Made by a program: the position numbers and the translations under genes. 64,000 bases of DNA from Labyrinthula sp. Ha. Taxonomy: Eukaryota; Sar; Bigyra; Labyrinthulida; Labyrinthulaceae. The stretch spans positions 558,001 to 622,000 of the forward strand of contig JAALGZ010000023.1 of assembly GCA_015227615.1 (NCBI GenBank). Direction: 5' to 3'. The notes under the pieces are model-generated. The model was not told the DNA's origin, did not search any database, and worked only from the letters and a program-made list of their open reading frames with translations. The number at the start of each line of letters is the position of its first letter. Position 1 is the first letter of the stretch. Below are positions 22,481 to 34,120 of the stretch, piece by piece.

Positions 22481-23914
22481 ATGAATCAAAACTACCAGAG
22501 TCTATCGTTAGTGCAACGAGGAGGAAACTTTCAGGATGTTAAAAGTCGAGTTGCCGCGCAATTAAACAACAGCGGTGGGCATTCTATCAACTTGACGCGC
22601 AAAGGCAGCACAGGGTTGCCATTTGGAGTTGCCACGTCAACTAAGGGCTCAAGCAGAACTCTCTTGTCAACTACATCAGGATCTTTTGATAGTGATAGAC
22701 AGTTTCAACCTGGAGAAGGATCCAGCAGAAACATGCCTTCCTATAATCCACCCACCCAGGAAGAACGAAGGCTAACGGATATATCAAAGAACCAGAAGTC
22801 TGTTTCAACTGATGACGTCATTAAGAAGAAGAACCCAGTCTCTCAGATATTTAATATGTTCTCGCGAAAGCCCAAGTCGAAGCTAAGTATGAATCAAAGT
22901 TTTTCAGAGCCAAGTGTTAGAGAGTTTGTACAGAAGCGGTCGGTTGATGAGACTGCATTCGATGCTGCAAGACGGTCGCCTGAAAATGTTCCGATTAGCG
23001 GAACAGCCAACCCACGATTGAGTAATCAGTTCTCACCAAGGAGTCGTGTTTCTCTTGAGTTTGAAAGGCAACAAAGAAAACTAGGTCTTGATTCAAATAA
23101 AAAGAAGAGAAAAAAGAAAAAGAAGAAGAAAAGAAAGCTGAAGGCAGAAAAACAAAACGAACCTGAGCTCTCTGTAGCTGATCAAATAAGAAGTGAAAGA
23201 GGAATGGAACCACCTCCTCTGCCACCGAGAGAGGAAGAGGAGAGCGATATCCTAACCCCTCAAAGCAAAATGACTTCAATTGGGGATGAGTTTCGGCAAA
23301 TTCGTGGGGATAAACCTCCTCCTCTTCCTCTGAGAGAAACTCAACTTCCTAGTCTACCATCTAGAGCAGCAAAAGATACCCCTCCGCTTCCTTATCGAGG
23401 AGGTTCAAAAAATTATATTATGAAGCAAAAATCCAACACTGATGATTGGGACGATGAGCCACGGCTCAAAATTAACAGAACCGAAGTATTTTCAAATGCC
23501 CCACGACGGACAAATGCTAAACCAAACCGTCCAAATGTTCAGTCGAAGTTCATCCATTCCCGAAGAGTTTCTGCAGACCCTGAACCAGTACGCCGAAAAC
23601 CAAACGCGTCTAAGGTTCCATCTCCTTACGACAATATTAAGACTCGGTATAAGAAACCAAACACAAGCAATGCCCCTATGCAACCCGGGGTAGGATTTGG
23701 TAAGATGTCATATTTCAGGCCTTTGACAGCTGGTTCTCTCTCTGTGCAAAGAAAGGGTGCGGAATATATAAGAGATGGCATTGAGAGTAAGCCACCTCCT
23801 TTACCTGCACGATCCAAGAACACAGAGCAGTCATTATTTTCAGATTCTCAAGGCAGTTCGTATCCACCAGGATTAGGATATAGTCGGGATCTTAAGGGTT
23901 CTCAAAGTATATAG
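22481..23914 (+). CDS. Disordered proline-rich protein with SH3-ligand repeats
   Basis: 477-aa protein with no folded domain that I recognise. It is rich in Ser, Asn, Arg, Lys and Pro. A strongly basic run at about 207-221 could be a nuclear or membrane-binding signal. Five class-II type SH3 ligands are visible: PPPLPPR at 244-250, PPPLPLR at 279-285, LPSLPSR at 289-295, PPLPYR at 301-306 and PPPLPAR at 438-444. Two of them sit in a repeated context, SVADQIRSERG...PPPLP and SIGDEFRQIRG...PPPLP. Such proteins act as scaffolds for SH3-domain partners, typically in actin or endocytic signalling. It converges on a BAR-RhoGAP gene 82 bp away, compatible with a shared pathway but not proof. It is intronless and ends in TAG. 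Confidence 0.8.
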   Translation: MNQNYQSLSLVQRGGNFQDVKSRVAAQLNNSGGHSINLTRKGSTGLPFGVATSTKGSSRTLLSTTSGSFDSDRQFQPGEGSSRNMPSYNPPTQEERRLTDISKNQKSVSTDDVIKKKNPVSQIFNMFSRKPKSKLSMNQSFSEPSVREFVQKRSVDETAFDAARRSPENVPISGTANPRLSNQFSPRSRVSLEFERQQRKLGLDSNKKKRKKKKKKKRKLKAEKQNEPELSVADQIRSERGMEPPPLPPREEEESDILTPQSKMTSIGDEFRQIRGDKPPPLPLRETQLPSLPSRAAKDTPPLPYRGGSKNYIMKQKSNTDDWDDEPRLKINRTEVFSNAPRRTNAKPNRPNVQSKFIHSRRVSADPEPVRRKPNASKVPSPYDNIKTRYKKPNTSNAPMQPGVGFGKMSYFRPLTAGSLSVQRKGAEYIRDGIESKPPPLPARSKNTEQSLFSDSQGSSYPPGLGYSRDLKGSQSI

Positions 23915-23996
23915 CAAGCAGGTTTGTGTGATTAGTAAGTTTTTGGGTTGTATGCAGCTATTATTTTTAAATAATCAAAAGTACAATTGAACAGAT

Positions 23997-25871
23997 TTAT
24001 CCTAAAACGCTTGGAAGCGTCGAACCATTCAAGGACGACGAATGGGATTGTCTTACATCGCCTCGAAGCTCGTCATTAAGATCTCGATCAAGCCGGATGG
24101 TCGCATGACCAGGCCTAATGTTGTCAACTGTTGGTTGCAGAGCATCTTCAAGCAGTGCCAATCTAGGACTTGGAGGCAAATCTACATCATCAATAGGTTT
24201 ACTAGCTTCCTGAAAACTTTCCTCTAGAACAACTCTTTTTCTGGTAGAATTTCCCCTTCCTGTTCTAGCAGTATTAAACCGCTTATCAAACAACTCTTCT
24301 GCCGAGATATCACTTACTTGACTCTTAAGTGACCCGTTTCTGGCTTTTCCGGGGTAAGAACTATCTTTACTCTTCATGCTTCTGAAATCCCTTTCTTCTA
24401 AGTCAATCTGTTTCTTTTTAGACTTTATATGATCCATGTTCACTTTTGTACTTTTTGTTATGCTTTCTTGTTTAGGAACATCGAAGTCCCTTGCTTTCTC
24501 AATGAGAAGCTTAAGCAGCACAATCCCTGAACCAAGAACGGCCATTGGTGAGTATGCAGCGCCAAGAGGATCATCATCTGCGAATCTACAAACTGCTGGA
24601 CAAAGACAAGTCGCTAAGTTAGATGAGTTCATCTGATTCTGAGTCTCATACTTTGAAACATCCAACAGGAAATTAAGAACTAAACCAAGACATCCCTTGA
24701 AGGGGTTCGCAATGTTTGTAACAATGTCTTTTATCTTGATCCAAACTTCTTGTGCAGGAACAGTAGAAGCCAACGCAATTGTCGTAAATAGATTAAGCAA
24801 ATCTTTCCCAGGAATCAAAGGTGTTCGCATTTCAAGTAAAAACTTTTTCATAAGGGAGCAAACATCGTGAACGTTTATATCTTGGTTTCTAGTCAGAACA
24901 TCTCGAGAATTCGAGTCATACTCATTCGCCATTTGATCCACACGTTCTCGAGATCCCGAAATACGAAAGAGACCTTCTTCCGAGACAAATTCCCGAATAT
25001 ATGCGATACAGTCACAAACAACCTGTGGAGTAGACTGTTTCAACGGGCTTCCAAACACCAACCCGTCTCGATCGAACACATCCCGCTCGTTATGCTGTAA
25101 ACCTCGAACTTTTTGTTGATCTAAAGATCTAAGTTCAGAAATCCTTTGCGAAACGTGGAATTGTTGAAGCAACTTGTTCATCTTTTCTGATCCTTTAAAG
25201 AAGAAATGATATTCTCCAGAAAGCAAAACACTAAGTGTAGGTTCAATGATCTCCCCATTATTTCTCTTTGTTTCAAGATCGTTGAACTCTTGTAACAACC
25301 ATCCAGTTAATTTGTCAACACTTTCTTTCGCAGTTTTCATAATCTGTTCTCTTTCCTCAACTTCTTTTTCAACCTCGGGAATTGTTTTCTTCTGTCTGGG
25401 AGAAGCAAAGAAATTAGTTGTTTTCTTTGGAGTACTTTGTTCTTTTCTAAGAGCGCTCAACTCTGCCTGTTTATGGATTAACTTTTTTTCTTTACTCAAA
25501 AACTCAGCAAGTAGTTTCTTCCTTACTTTAACTTGTTTCTTTACATCTTCAAACTTCTTCAACTCAACATTAATATGAAAAAGCAGATCAGGTTTAAACT
25601 TCTGAGTTATAGACGCGAGTTGAACTTTTTCAATCTGCAACTTATCTGAAGCATAAGATCGAACTTTTGACTCAATGGGTGAACCTTTAGCAAACAACGC
25701 AAGCCGCTTTCCCAGAAAAGAACCCTTTTCAACGAAAGCAACAAGGGTATTATAGTACTCTGTAAGACTCTTTGAAGTGCTTTCCAATTCAAATATCCAA
25801 TCCCTATACTTATTCCATGCCTCTTCGAAATCAGTGTCGGGGATCTGAGTTTTCCTGTTAAACCTAAACAT
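23997..25871 (-). CDS. BAR-like / RhoGAP domain protein
   Basis: 624-aa GTPase-activating protein for Rho-family GTPases. Residues about 10-245 form a long helical, charged region resembling a BAR/F-BAR membrane-curvature domain. Residues about 272-455 are the RhoGAP domain. EEGLFRISGS carries the arginine finger Arg303, LMKKFLLEMRTPLIP matches the conserved LK..LR.LP.PLIP block, and MNSSNLATCLCPAV matches the conserved Asn-containing helix. The tail from about 470 is basic, Ser-rich and probably disordered. By family analogy it would link curved membranes to Rho/Rac inactivation and actin. It contains no intron. An inverted CCAAT arrangement lies just upstream of its start. Confidence 0.9.
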   Translation of the reverse strand: MFRFNRKTQIPDTDFEEAWNKYRDWIFELESTSKSLTEYYNTLVAFVEKGSFLGKRLALFAKGSPIESKVRSYASDKLQIEKVQLASITQKFKPDLLFHINVELKKFEDVKKQVKVRKKLLAEFLSKEKKLIHKQAELSALRKEQSTPKKTTNFFASPRQKKTIPEVEKEVEEREQIMKTAKESVDKLTGWLLQEFNDLETKRNNGEIIEPTLSVLLSGEYHFFFKGSEKMNKLLQQFHVSQRISELRSLDQQKVRGLQHNERDVFDRDGLVFGSPLKQSTPQVVCDCIAYIREFVSEEGLFRISGSRERVDQMANEYDSNSRDVLTRNQDINVHDVCSLMKKFLLEMRTPLIPGKDLLNLFTTIALASTVPAQEVWIKIKDIVTNIANPFKGCLGLVLNFLLDVSKYETQNQMNSSNLATCLCPAVCRFADDDPLGAAYSPMAVLGSGIVLLKLLIEKARDFDVPKQESITKSTKVNMDHIKSKKKQIDLEERDFRSMKSKDSSYPGKARNGSLKSQVSDISAEELFDKRFNTARTGRGNSTRKRVVLEESFQEASKPIDDVDLPPSPRLALLEDALQPTVDNIRPGHATIRLDRDLNDELRGDVRQSHSSSLNGSTLPSVLG

Positions 25872-25910
25872 TTTTTAAATGCAGTTTTTCTTCTCTTTTA
25901 GTTCTGGTTT

Positions 25911-25933
25911 TCATTGGGTTATTTGACCAATGA
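25911..25933 (-). promoter_or_regulatory. Inverted CCAAT pair upstream of the RhoGAP gene
   Basis: TCATTGG and CCAATGA form a 7-bp inverted repeat separated by 9 nt, 40-62 bp upstream of the RhoGAP start codon. CCAAT boxes are bound by NF-Y/HAP complexes in most eukaryotes; a role here is inferred. Confidence 0.4.
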
Positions 25934-28900
25934 GAAACTGGTTAGCTGTGTAAGACTTTTGGGTATACGGTTTTTTGGATATGGCGGTTAAATAAAAACA
26001 CGGTTTGCGACCATGTTTAAATATCGACTCATTTCGGGACGGTTTCTTAGTTAAGAATACATAGATATTGTTCTTGGTGCAACTTTATCTTAAAAACTGA
26101 AGGAATAATTTCATAGCTGCATTTGCTACATGTTAGCGAAGAAATATTCACTAAAGTTCACTGTGCTCCTTTTTTCATACCCTAGGCGAATTTTCAAAGC
26201 AACAATGAAAAAATCTTATTCTTCAGTAACATGTTGAAAAGTTCAACTTAAAGTATGTTTCTCTCACTAATTTTTTTTGTTTTCCTTCTGCGTTCTGACT
26301 GAAATAGGGTTTAAGCTTCATAGAAAGTTCTTTATAGAAACACAAAGTTGAATGGGGTTGTACTCACACTGATAAAAGAAACTTGAATTTGCGAAAACAT
26401 TTTAGTGCAAATAATAATAAGGAAACATGTACAATGGGCAAGTTAATTCATATTGCTTGTTGCCTTGCCTATGTTGTAAGTATCGCTTACTGACGCAGTT
26501 AAAATTGTAAATCCTTCATGCTATCGTCCCCTTAGGTTGACAGATTAAATAATTTATTGCGCAGCTGGAAAGCACCAGAAACTCTGTACAGGGTTCACCA
26601 TATATGCTCTAAATTTCCTAATAATGAAAACCCTCTATCGATTAGGTTAAGTGTTTTCAGTTGTATTAAGCTCGGCACTGGCGTTTCAATAGAATTAATG
26701 AAGAGGGTTCTTATGACATACACATATGTTTCCAAGGGGATAAATTTGTTCTACAAACACATTGAGTTGATATATCTTAATGAGATAACAAAGAAAGAGC
26801 TCATTAACAAATCTTAACTCGATAAGCAGTATTCAAATTGGTAGTTCATTAACACTATATATTCGATACCATACTACCTAAGTATCCCTGTATTCTACGA
26901 CTTATACTAATGTACGCAATTGTCTTCAAGAGTTGTTGTACTATCCTTATTTATCACAAGAAAAGATGTTCAGAATATAAACATCTAAAACTATCCTTTA
27001 AAAGAACTCTTGGAGCACTTTATCAAGATACCAATACCTCCATTGAAGTTGAAAACGACCTAGTCACTAAAACTATAACGAAATCAAGAAAAATAAAAAA
27101 CATTGTTGTCACAAGAAAGATCACAAAAGTAACGCTTGTTCATATACTAACCTTTAAGACTGCAGCACCATATCAAAAGTTTGTTGATTAGATTTTGTAC
27201 AATTACATTTTGTTCTCATTTGGTCAAACTACATGAAAACTCTCATTTTCTTAAGAAAAGTTAGTTCGTACTATAGCAACTAGAAATAAGGCGGAGAGGA
27301 CCATATTAAAACAACTTAACTCTTGCATGCAAAGCGCCAAGTTACAGTATATTCATATATAGCAAAGACCAAACATCTTTTATTGGACTAAGAATTTCTT
27401 GTTCTCTAGTTTCTTTGGTTTGGAATAGAAATCATAGCTTTAGTATCTTTGACTGTCCCAGTATAAGTATATGCAAATCTGGGAGGTGTTTAAATTTGGA
27501 ACTATAATTTGAAAGAGAGTTCTATAACAAGCTAAACAAAAAGTTGCCAGGTCTAAAGTGGTAAGTTCATATGAGACCAAAAATCATAAGGTACGGTTGC
27601 TAACTATTTTTGAAGAATTAATTATCTTAGTTTCTTGAGCACTGCTCACTTTTCAATAAATTCATTCTTGGTTGAATGGGGTAGATATCAAATCCAATTT
27701 TGTCTGAGAATCTTTCTGAATTAAAAATTATAGGATTCTAACTGTGTTACTGTTTCTATTAGACTTTCATATGTACGGACCTTTTGTATGAACTATCATG
27801 TCTTATTTGGTCTCTTTGTTTATTTGTGCTAGCTTAATCTTATATTTTCTCGGATAATACATAGGGCCCACAAAGAATTATTATTTACCACGCCCTGGAA
27901 CAAGAACGTAATATAACATGAATACTCCAATATCATGTTCAGTGACTTTCTCACACGGATACATTGTCTTGATTTGCATTTATGAGCATAGGTATATCTC
28001 TGAATATTTAAATATATTAAAAAAAATCAGAGAAGAATCCAAGCTACAAAGTAGAGCAAAGGTCAAACCATTCTTAGATATAGCAACAAAACCAAAGGTC
28101 TAGTATGCTGAATTAGATGAGTCAAGAACATTTATAAGAATAGTGTTACTTGTTCATTTGGTTGGGATTTTATAATAAATTTCATAATTAACATAAAACA
28201 TCCTTTTTTATGAAGCTTTTAAAATATTTCTTCTTTGAGGGATATCCATAAACTGTTAGTATGAGACAAGTAATCTAACCTAGAGCCAGCTCCCTTGGTA
28301 CATGCTCATACACCCACAATAAAGTGACAAGGCTGAGACATTACTATACCCTTACAGATTAGAATAGATGATTTGATAGGTCTTCCTTATAACCATAGCT
28401 TAAGTTTTTATGAATCTTCCTGTCATAGTGTTTTTCTAGTCTAAGAATTTGATACAAGTAAGGACAATATACAAGAGTGTAGCAACCATTCATTCTAACT
28501 AGGAGCTTAATTATATAGCTTGTCAGAACGAGAATAGATGAACCCACTGGAAAATGAAAAAAAATATCCAGATTGAAGATGTAGTGAGAACTAAGCCAAA
28601 TCCATCCCACAAATATCTAGTCATTCTTGGATTCCTTTCTCCAAACACTTAGGATGTATAGTTTAATTAACACCGTGGGCATACATTTATTTATCCTTGT
28701 GTCCATCTCATAATGCTTTCGTCAAAACTATCTATTTCAGTTGCAAAACCAAAAAAATATCAAGCAACAAAAGTAACAGAAATTTACTTTTCATAAATCA
28801 CTCACTAGACCCAAAGGACCTCAAAAAACTTCTCATTTATTCTCGCAAAAGGGTTTTACCTTCCTGGACAGTTTCTTGTCCTCTTTATACACACAAAGTT

Positions 28901-31444
28901 CTTAAAAATAGATCTGTTTTCATTCAGTATGTTCAATATCTTGCAGATAACATAATAGAAATGATAAGACGTATTTTTACCATTGCATGTAAATTAGCAT
29001 ATTTCTACATGCATTGCTGTCATGTTTTTGTTTCATATGACACACTCTTCGCTAGCATTGCATAAGGTAATCTTCTTGTTCTCGGTCTTGACCAAATTTA
29101 TAGAGAAAGTTTTTAAGCTAGGCTAATAACTGTAATTGTCAGCATTTTGATTCAACAGATGAGATAATGTGTCGCAAAACGTTTATTCATGATTTGTAAC
29201 ATACTATGGGCCGAGATTTTGCCCAGTTAACCTCATATAGAAACAATTAATTAGCCAAGGGAAATGACTTAGAGCTTTCTCAAATGGAGACCTCATCAAT
29301 TTTGGGTAAATAGCTAAAATGCATATAATGGGACTCATGGGGTTCATTAAAGAACATTTTAATTCTATCTGATTACGCATACTGTCCTTTGACACTTACG
29401 GCACTTTGCCATAAGGTTTAACATCTCTTACAGACTGACGACGTAATCCTTCAGAAAAAACTTCATTATCTCTGAAAAACCCTTCAAGTAATAATGTCGG
29501 ATAAAAAAATATCATCGATTTAAGAAATACCGCAGCAAAGAAAATAGTGCAGTATGTTTACCTTTTTTCAATAAGGTTGACTTTGTGCTGATGTGTTCTC
29601 GATATACAGTATTGCCACGAGAGGCATATGCACAATGAAAGGCTATTATTTGGTTTTAGTCAATAAGACTAGCAGCTCAAGAGAAATTACTATAACAAAT
29701 TAATATAGATTATAGAGTATCCAGTTCTGATTATGCTGCACTTTGTTGAGTGAAATAGCATTCAAAATCCTCATGGATTTTCATTGGTTTTCTACTCTTA
29801 TAGTTTCACTCTGATATGTTACCCTTTTCCACGTTTGTTCTACACCACCGTGCCTGCTTATAGTGTAAAGAGTATACTATTATTTCTTTTGTTACTAAGC
29901 ATTATTGATTGGTTTCTGTGACAAATGCATCTTAGTTCTCAAAGGCCCAGAGATTCAAATTTTGAAATTATTTGTGCATGTAGCGCTGTTGTATCCTCAC
30001 TTAAAAAGTATGCAGTTGTTCTGCTTAATGACCATTCATGTTTCTTACACATTTAAATATAATATGCTTTTTAAGGATTACATGGTTAAAGCATACTTAC
30101 CGCAACCTAACGAAAAAGCATGCTAAACTTAATATTATACTTCACCCAACCTTGGGTTTTTGATTTCTGTGAAATCATAGTTTCAGGTCTTGTTTTAAGC
30201 AGTCGAAGGTTAAAGCTGCAAACCACATCAAACCAATGCCTTGTAGATTGAGACAAAGCTAAAGTGAACATGAACCTACGAAATAAATTGGGATTGGGTG
30301 ACATCTAATTTCTGGAAATTGTGAAGTCGTATTTCCGTGTTAAGTAATTGGCTCCCTTCCGATGTTTAGTCCTGTACAATTTTTTATCAGGACCTCTTTT
30401 GGAATTCAGTAAAGTCTCAATATACACAGCAATACTAATGAAGGTAATTGCAACCATGTGTGCGCATGTGCCTCTGAGTAATCATATTGTATTCTAGGAG
30501 CCATACAATCCAATCCCTCAGCTATTTAACAGAAATGAAGTAGCTTGCAAGGGGTTAACGAAAGGCTTATGGGCTAACTCTTCAGCTTTCCGAGCTGTTC
30601 AGTTCAATGAGAGTACAGTAAAAGTACTAGAGACTAAACTGAAATAAACCAACTAAAGGAATAAATGCAGAGTTTTATTACACATTGCAAAATCTCTATT
30701 CCAGGTAGTCAAAAGATATAAGATAAAAATACTATGCAAGAGAGCTAAAACAAAAACTATCTTAAAAGATGGTTTAACGCTATGCAGTCAAACCTGTACA
30801 CCACTTTATTGCTTTAATAAGCATTGTTATAATTGCCTTTCCTCTTCATTAACGTTTTAACCGGGTGATTCCTTGTTACTAGAAAAGCTTAGCAAAATAT
30901 CAATGCAGGCCTCAACTTTGTTGTAACACTGCAACTGTGAATACCTTTTTCATACCTAGAGGAAGCCACTCCCTGATATTACCCATTAGTTTCAGATAAT
31001 AGCTCAGAAACTAGAGTGGCAAGGGTCGCGCTTGAAACTGTTTTGCATCCTATCAAATTCAGAAAAACTTCTAGCAACTTAAAAGTTTTACTCGTGTAAT
31101 ACCTTATTTTCTTCCTTCTGTGGGAACTTCAAAAATCTAATACTAGAGGCGAGTCAAGAAATACTTTTATGAAACTTTATCTCTCTTTGTTTTTAAGGAA
31201 GCTATTCAAAAATACCCCTACTAGAAATATGGTTTTTCATAATGAATACATAATCTCGTAACAGAAATATACAGCTCTGTTCTTGGTATATTAATAGAAT
31301 CAATGTAAATTTATTAATCTTATGTTAAATAGCACATATACAGTAGGAGATGCGGAATAAATATTCTGGTAATAAATTTCCCAAAATTATTTAGAAGTAA
31401 AAGAGACGAAAAAAAGAAACAGGGAAACTTGTACAATTAAAAGG
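25934..31444. other. Gene-poor AT-rich intergenic region
   Basis: About 5.5 kb in which I see no gene. Short open stretches (for example 26557-26817, 26910-27191 and 28697-29065) lack recognisable motifs and have the same AT-rich composition as their surroundings. No repeats or RNA genes could be identified by eye. Genes built from short exons and 30-nt introns could be hidden here. Confidence 0.5.
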
Positions 31445-33762
31445 ATGAACACCGTTCCACTAGAAAGTAAAGATTCTTTTGACGATACACCTAATCCTCG
31501 ATTAATAGGACAGCTAACGTATTTCCATCTTTTTTTTTTAACTTTAGAACCGATGAGTTCAAAGATCTGATATCAAGGACTATTCAAAGAAGAAGTTCGC
31601 TTCAAGCAGAAGGAGACGACTCGTTACCTGGAAAGGTTAAGCACCTGAAGATCTCAACAACCCAAACTAGAACTAAGCCATTACGTCGAGGTAACTCAGT
31701 AACTCTAAGTCCAGTAACAAACCTCCCGTCAAACGTAACAAGAAAAAAGTCTTTCAGCTTCGATGATCCGGACGCAAAATCTTCTCATAACAATACGTCG
31801 CCTAGAAAAAGAACTCCACAACATAGGAGCTCAGCAGAATCTTTATCAGAAGCAGTCAAATCACGGGCAAAGTCAAAGTCGTTCGTGTCAAAGAAACCGT
31901 ACAAGAACATCCACAGTTCTGCTTATGCAACTTCTGATTACTTGAGCTACAAGTATGTTTTGGATAGAAAGCTTGATCCTCATAAATGGATTATTGCAGC
32001 TGGTATGCTAAAGAAAAAACGAGACGGAAAACTTAGAGATGGTTGGGCGCAGAGATTTTTTGTACTGAATAGTTATAGATTATATTATTTTTTGATTCCA
32101 AGGCAAAATGATTCCCAGCTATTAGGAGATAAAAGGGGGTCAATTAAATTGACTGATATTGAAAAGATTTCATTACGACAGAAAAATAAGGAATATTTGA
32201 TATATATAAAGATTAGTGATTCTGGATCTGGTGTAAAGAAAGCAAACAAGTTGAAAAAAACTGTTGCTTTGAATCAATTTGCAAATGTATATAAAATAAC
32301 GTTAAAAGCAGAACAAAAAGAAAATGCTATGCTTTGGGCAAAAACTATCTCGGACGCAAGAATTACTGCGCTTGAAAGGAAACAGAAAAGAAATGGAAGT
32401 GAATTAAAACGTTTTGAAAGTGGCACTGATTTAGGTTTGGATGATGATTCAGATGAAAGCGCACCTGAAGCAGAAAAAGCTCGATCTTCAACTGAATCTA
32501 CAATTGATTTTGATGAAGATGTTGAAATTTATGACCCTCAAGATGAAGGAAATTTTGAGATCTTATTAAAACTGATTCAGCAACAACTTGTAAATGAGAA
32601 GAATTATGAACTTTCTGCTGAAAAGAATGAATATATGTTTTCTTTTGTTTTATTTTTCATTTCTTATTTTTGTATGGTGTTTTTATTAGCAGATTCTTTT
32701 TCCGATAAGAGAATTATTATTTCTTTTTTCCCTTTGTTTTTATCTTTGAACTGTTTTTATTTATTATATTCGAAACAATTATCCGTTGCAAAATACTATA
32801 CGAATATAATAAATGAACAAAAAAATAACTTGGGCAGAATTATCAAAAGTTTTGAAAAGGAAAAAGAGTGTTTTCCAGAACTAGAAGAAGAGAAGAAAAC
32901 AAAAAAGAAATATATTGCAGGTCAAACTTCAAATTATGGTGATTATGGGACCACTAAACCAATGTCATATTTTGAAGCTGATGCATCAAAGTTTTCCCTT
33001 CGTGTTGGTCCAAATTATGCAAAAAACAAGAATAAAGCCCCGTCAAAATCTGCTTGGTATGATGTTTGCGGGTTAGAGATAATTAAAAGCAAAGGCGCCA
33101 TCGTAGACCTGGCAAACAAATTTGCACTTCCATCTATTCAAAGCGCTGACAATATAGAAAAGATGAAGGAGTTGGGCCTTCCAAGGGTCCTCATTTTTAA
33201 TTTTCAGGTCTCTTACGAAGCACCAACGATGTTTGGAAATAAATGCGACGATGCAGGATGTTCTTTTGTTCTTTATTTTCGAATCAAACCTGAAATTGTA
33301 GATGAAATGTTTAGATTAAAACAAGAAAACTCTTTAACTCCGGCAATGAAATTATGGTTGGAGTTTGTAGATACTTTTGAAGATCCAGAATCGAGATTAA
33401 AGAAGAGATTCAAGGCTATTGCCATGGTTGAAAATTTAGATGAATTCTCTGTGCTTTCTAAATTAAGCTCTTATAACGCGAAACCTTTTATTCTAAACAA
33501 AGTCGTGAATCTACGTAAGTTAGGTGCTAACAAGGAGTACCTAGAAATGGATGTGGATACAAGAAGATTTGGATTTATAGCAAAGAAATTAATACATACT
33601 TTCGCTGATCAACTTATGGGGTTAAAGATTATTTTTGGTTGCACTATTCAAGCTGAAGTGGATCAGGAGATGCCAGAAAATATGGTAGCTGTGGGTAAAG
33701 TACACAATGTCGATATTCATAAGTTTGCAAAAGAGCTAAAGGACCTTCAAACAGTGGAGTAG
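31445..33762 (+). CDS. PH domain + EDR2_C (DUF1336) lipid-binding protein, two exons
   Basis: I start at the ATG at 31445. Exon 1 is 31445-31518, a 29-nt GT...TAG intron spans 31519-31547, and exon 2 is 31548-33762, giving 762 aa in frame. The first 170 residues are Ser/Lys/Arg-rich. A PH domain lies at about 177-297 (GMLKKKRDGKLRDGWAQRFFVL region), followed by an acidic linker. A hydrophobic hairpin of two probable TM segments sits at about 388-406 and 414-432. The EDR2 C-terminal domain is at about 497-755, beginning FEADASKFSLRVGPNY. Plant EDR2 and its relatives use PH and EDR2_C domains to bind phosphoinositides and sterol-type lipids at membranes. The membrane hairpin between the domains is unusual as far as I know. 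It lies 358 bp upstream of the PUB/UBX-like gene on the same strand. Confidence 0.88.
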
Positions 33763-34024
33763 AGCCTAGAAAATAAAAAATTTCTCAGAGTTTGTATGGA
33801 TTAAAATAGTTTTCGTTTCATGAAGTGTCAATTGACGCGCATGATTTGTCTTCATGGAAAAATAGGTGAAGCATCGTTAAAGCCATTCACTTCAAATTGG
33901 ATTCAGACCCTTAGGAAAGCTTAATTTCTTCATTGCTTGTTGCTAGCTAGAATATATGTACCTTAATTGTTTGCTCGTTTTCTTTCATTTGGTGGTTTTC
34001 ATCATTTCATGTTTTGGTTTGTTT

Positions 34025-34038
34025 GGGCCACAAGGCCC
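34025..34038. promoter_or_regulatory. Palindromic GGGCC promoter box
   Basis: GGGCCACAAGGCCC, with perfect 5-bp arms, lies 82 bp before the start codon at 34121. It matches the box ahead of the dehydratase gene and the shorter one ahead of MCTS1. GCCCA words also recur between it and the start codon. Confidence 0.5.
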
Positions 34039-34120
34039 ATTGTTATTTGTACAAGCAACCAGTTGAGAAATTGCCCAAAATAATGCCCACAAGGAATAAT
34101 AATAAGTAAAAGAACAGAAA

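Noticed and set aside
22995-23279. Minus-strand Phe-rich frame
   Set aside because: Shadow of the basic and proline-rich part of the gene at 22481-23914.
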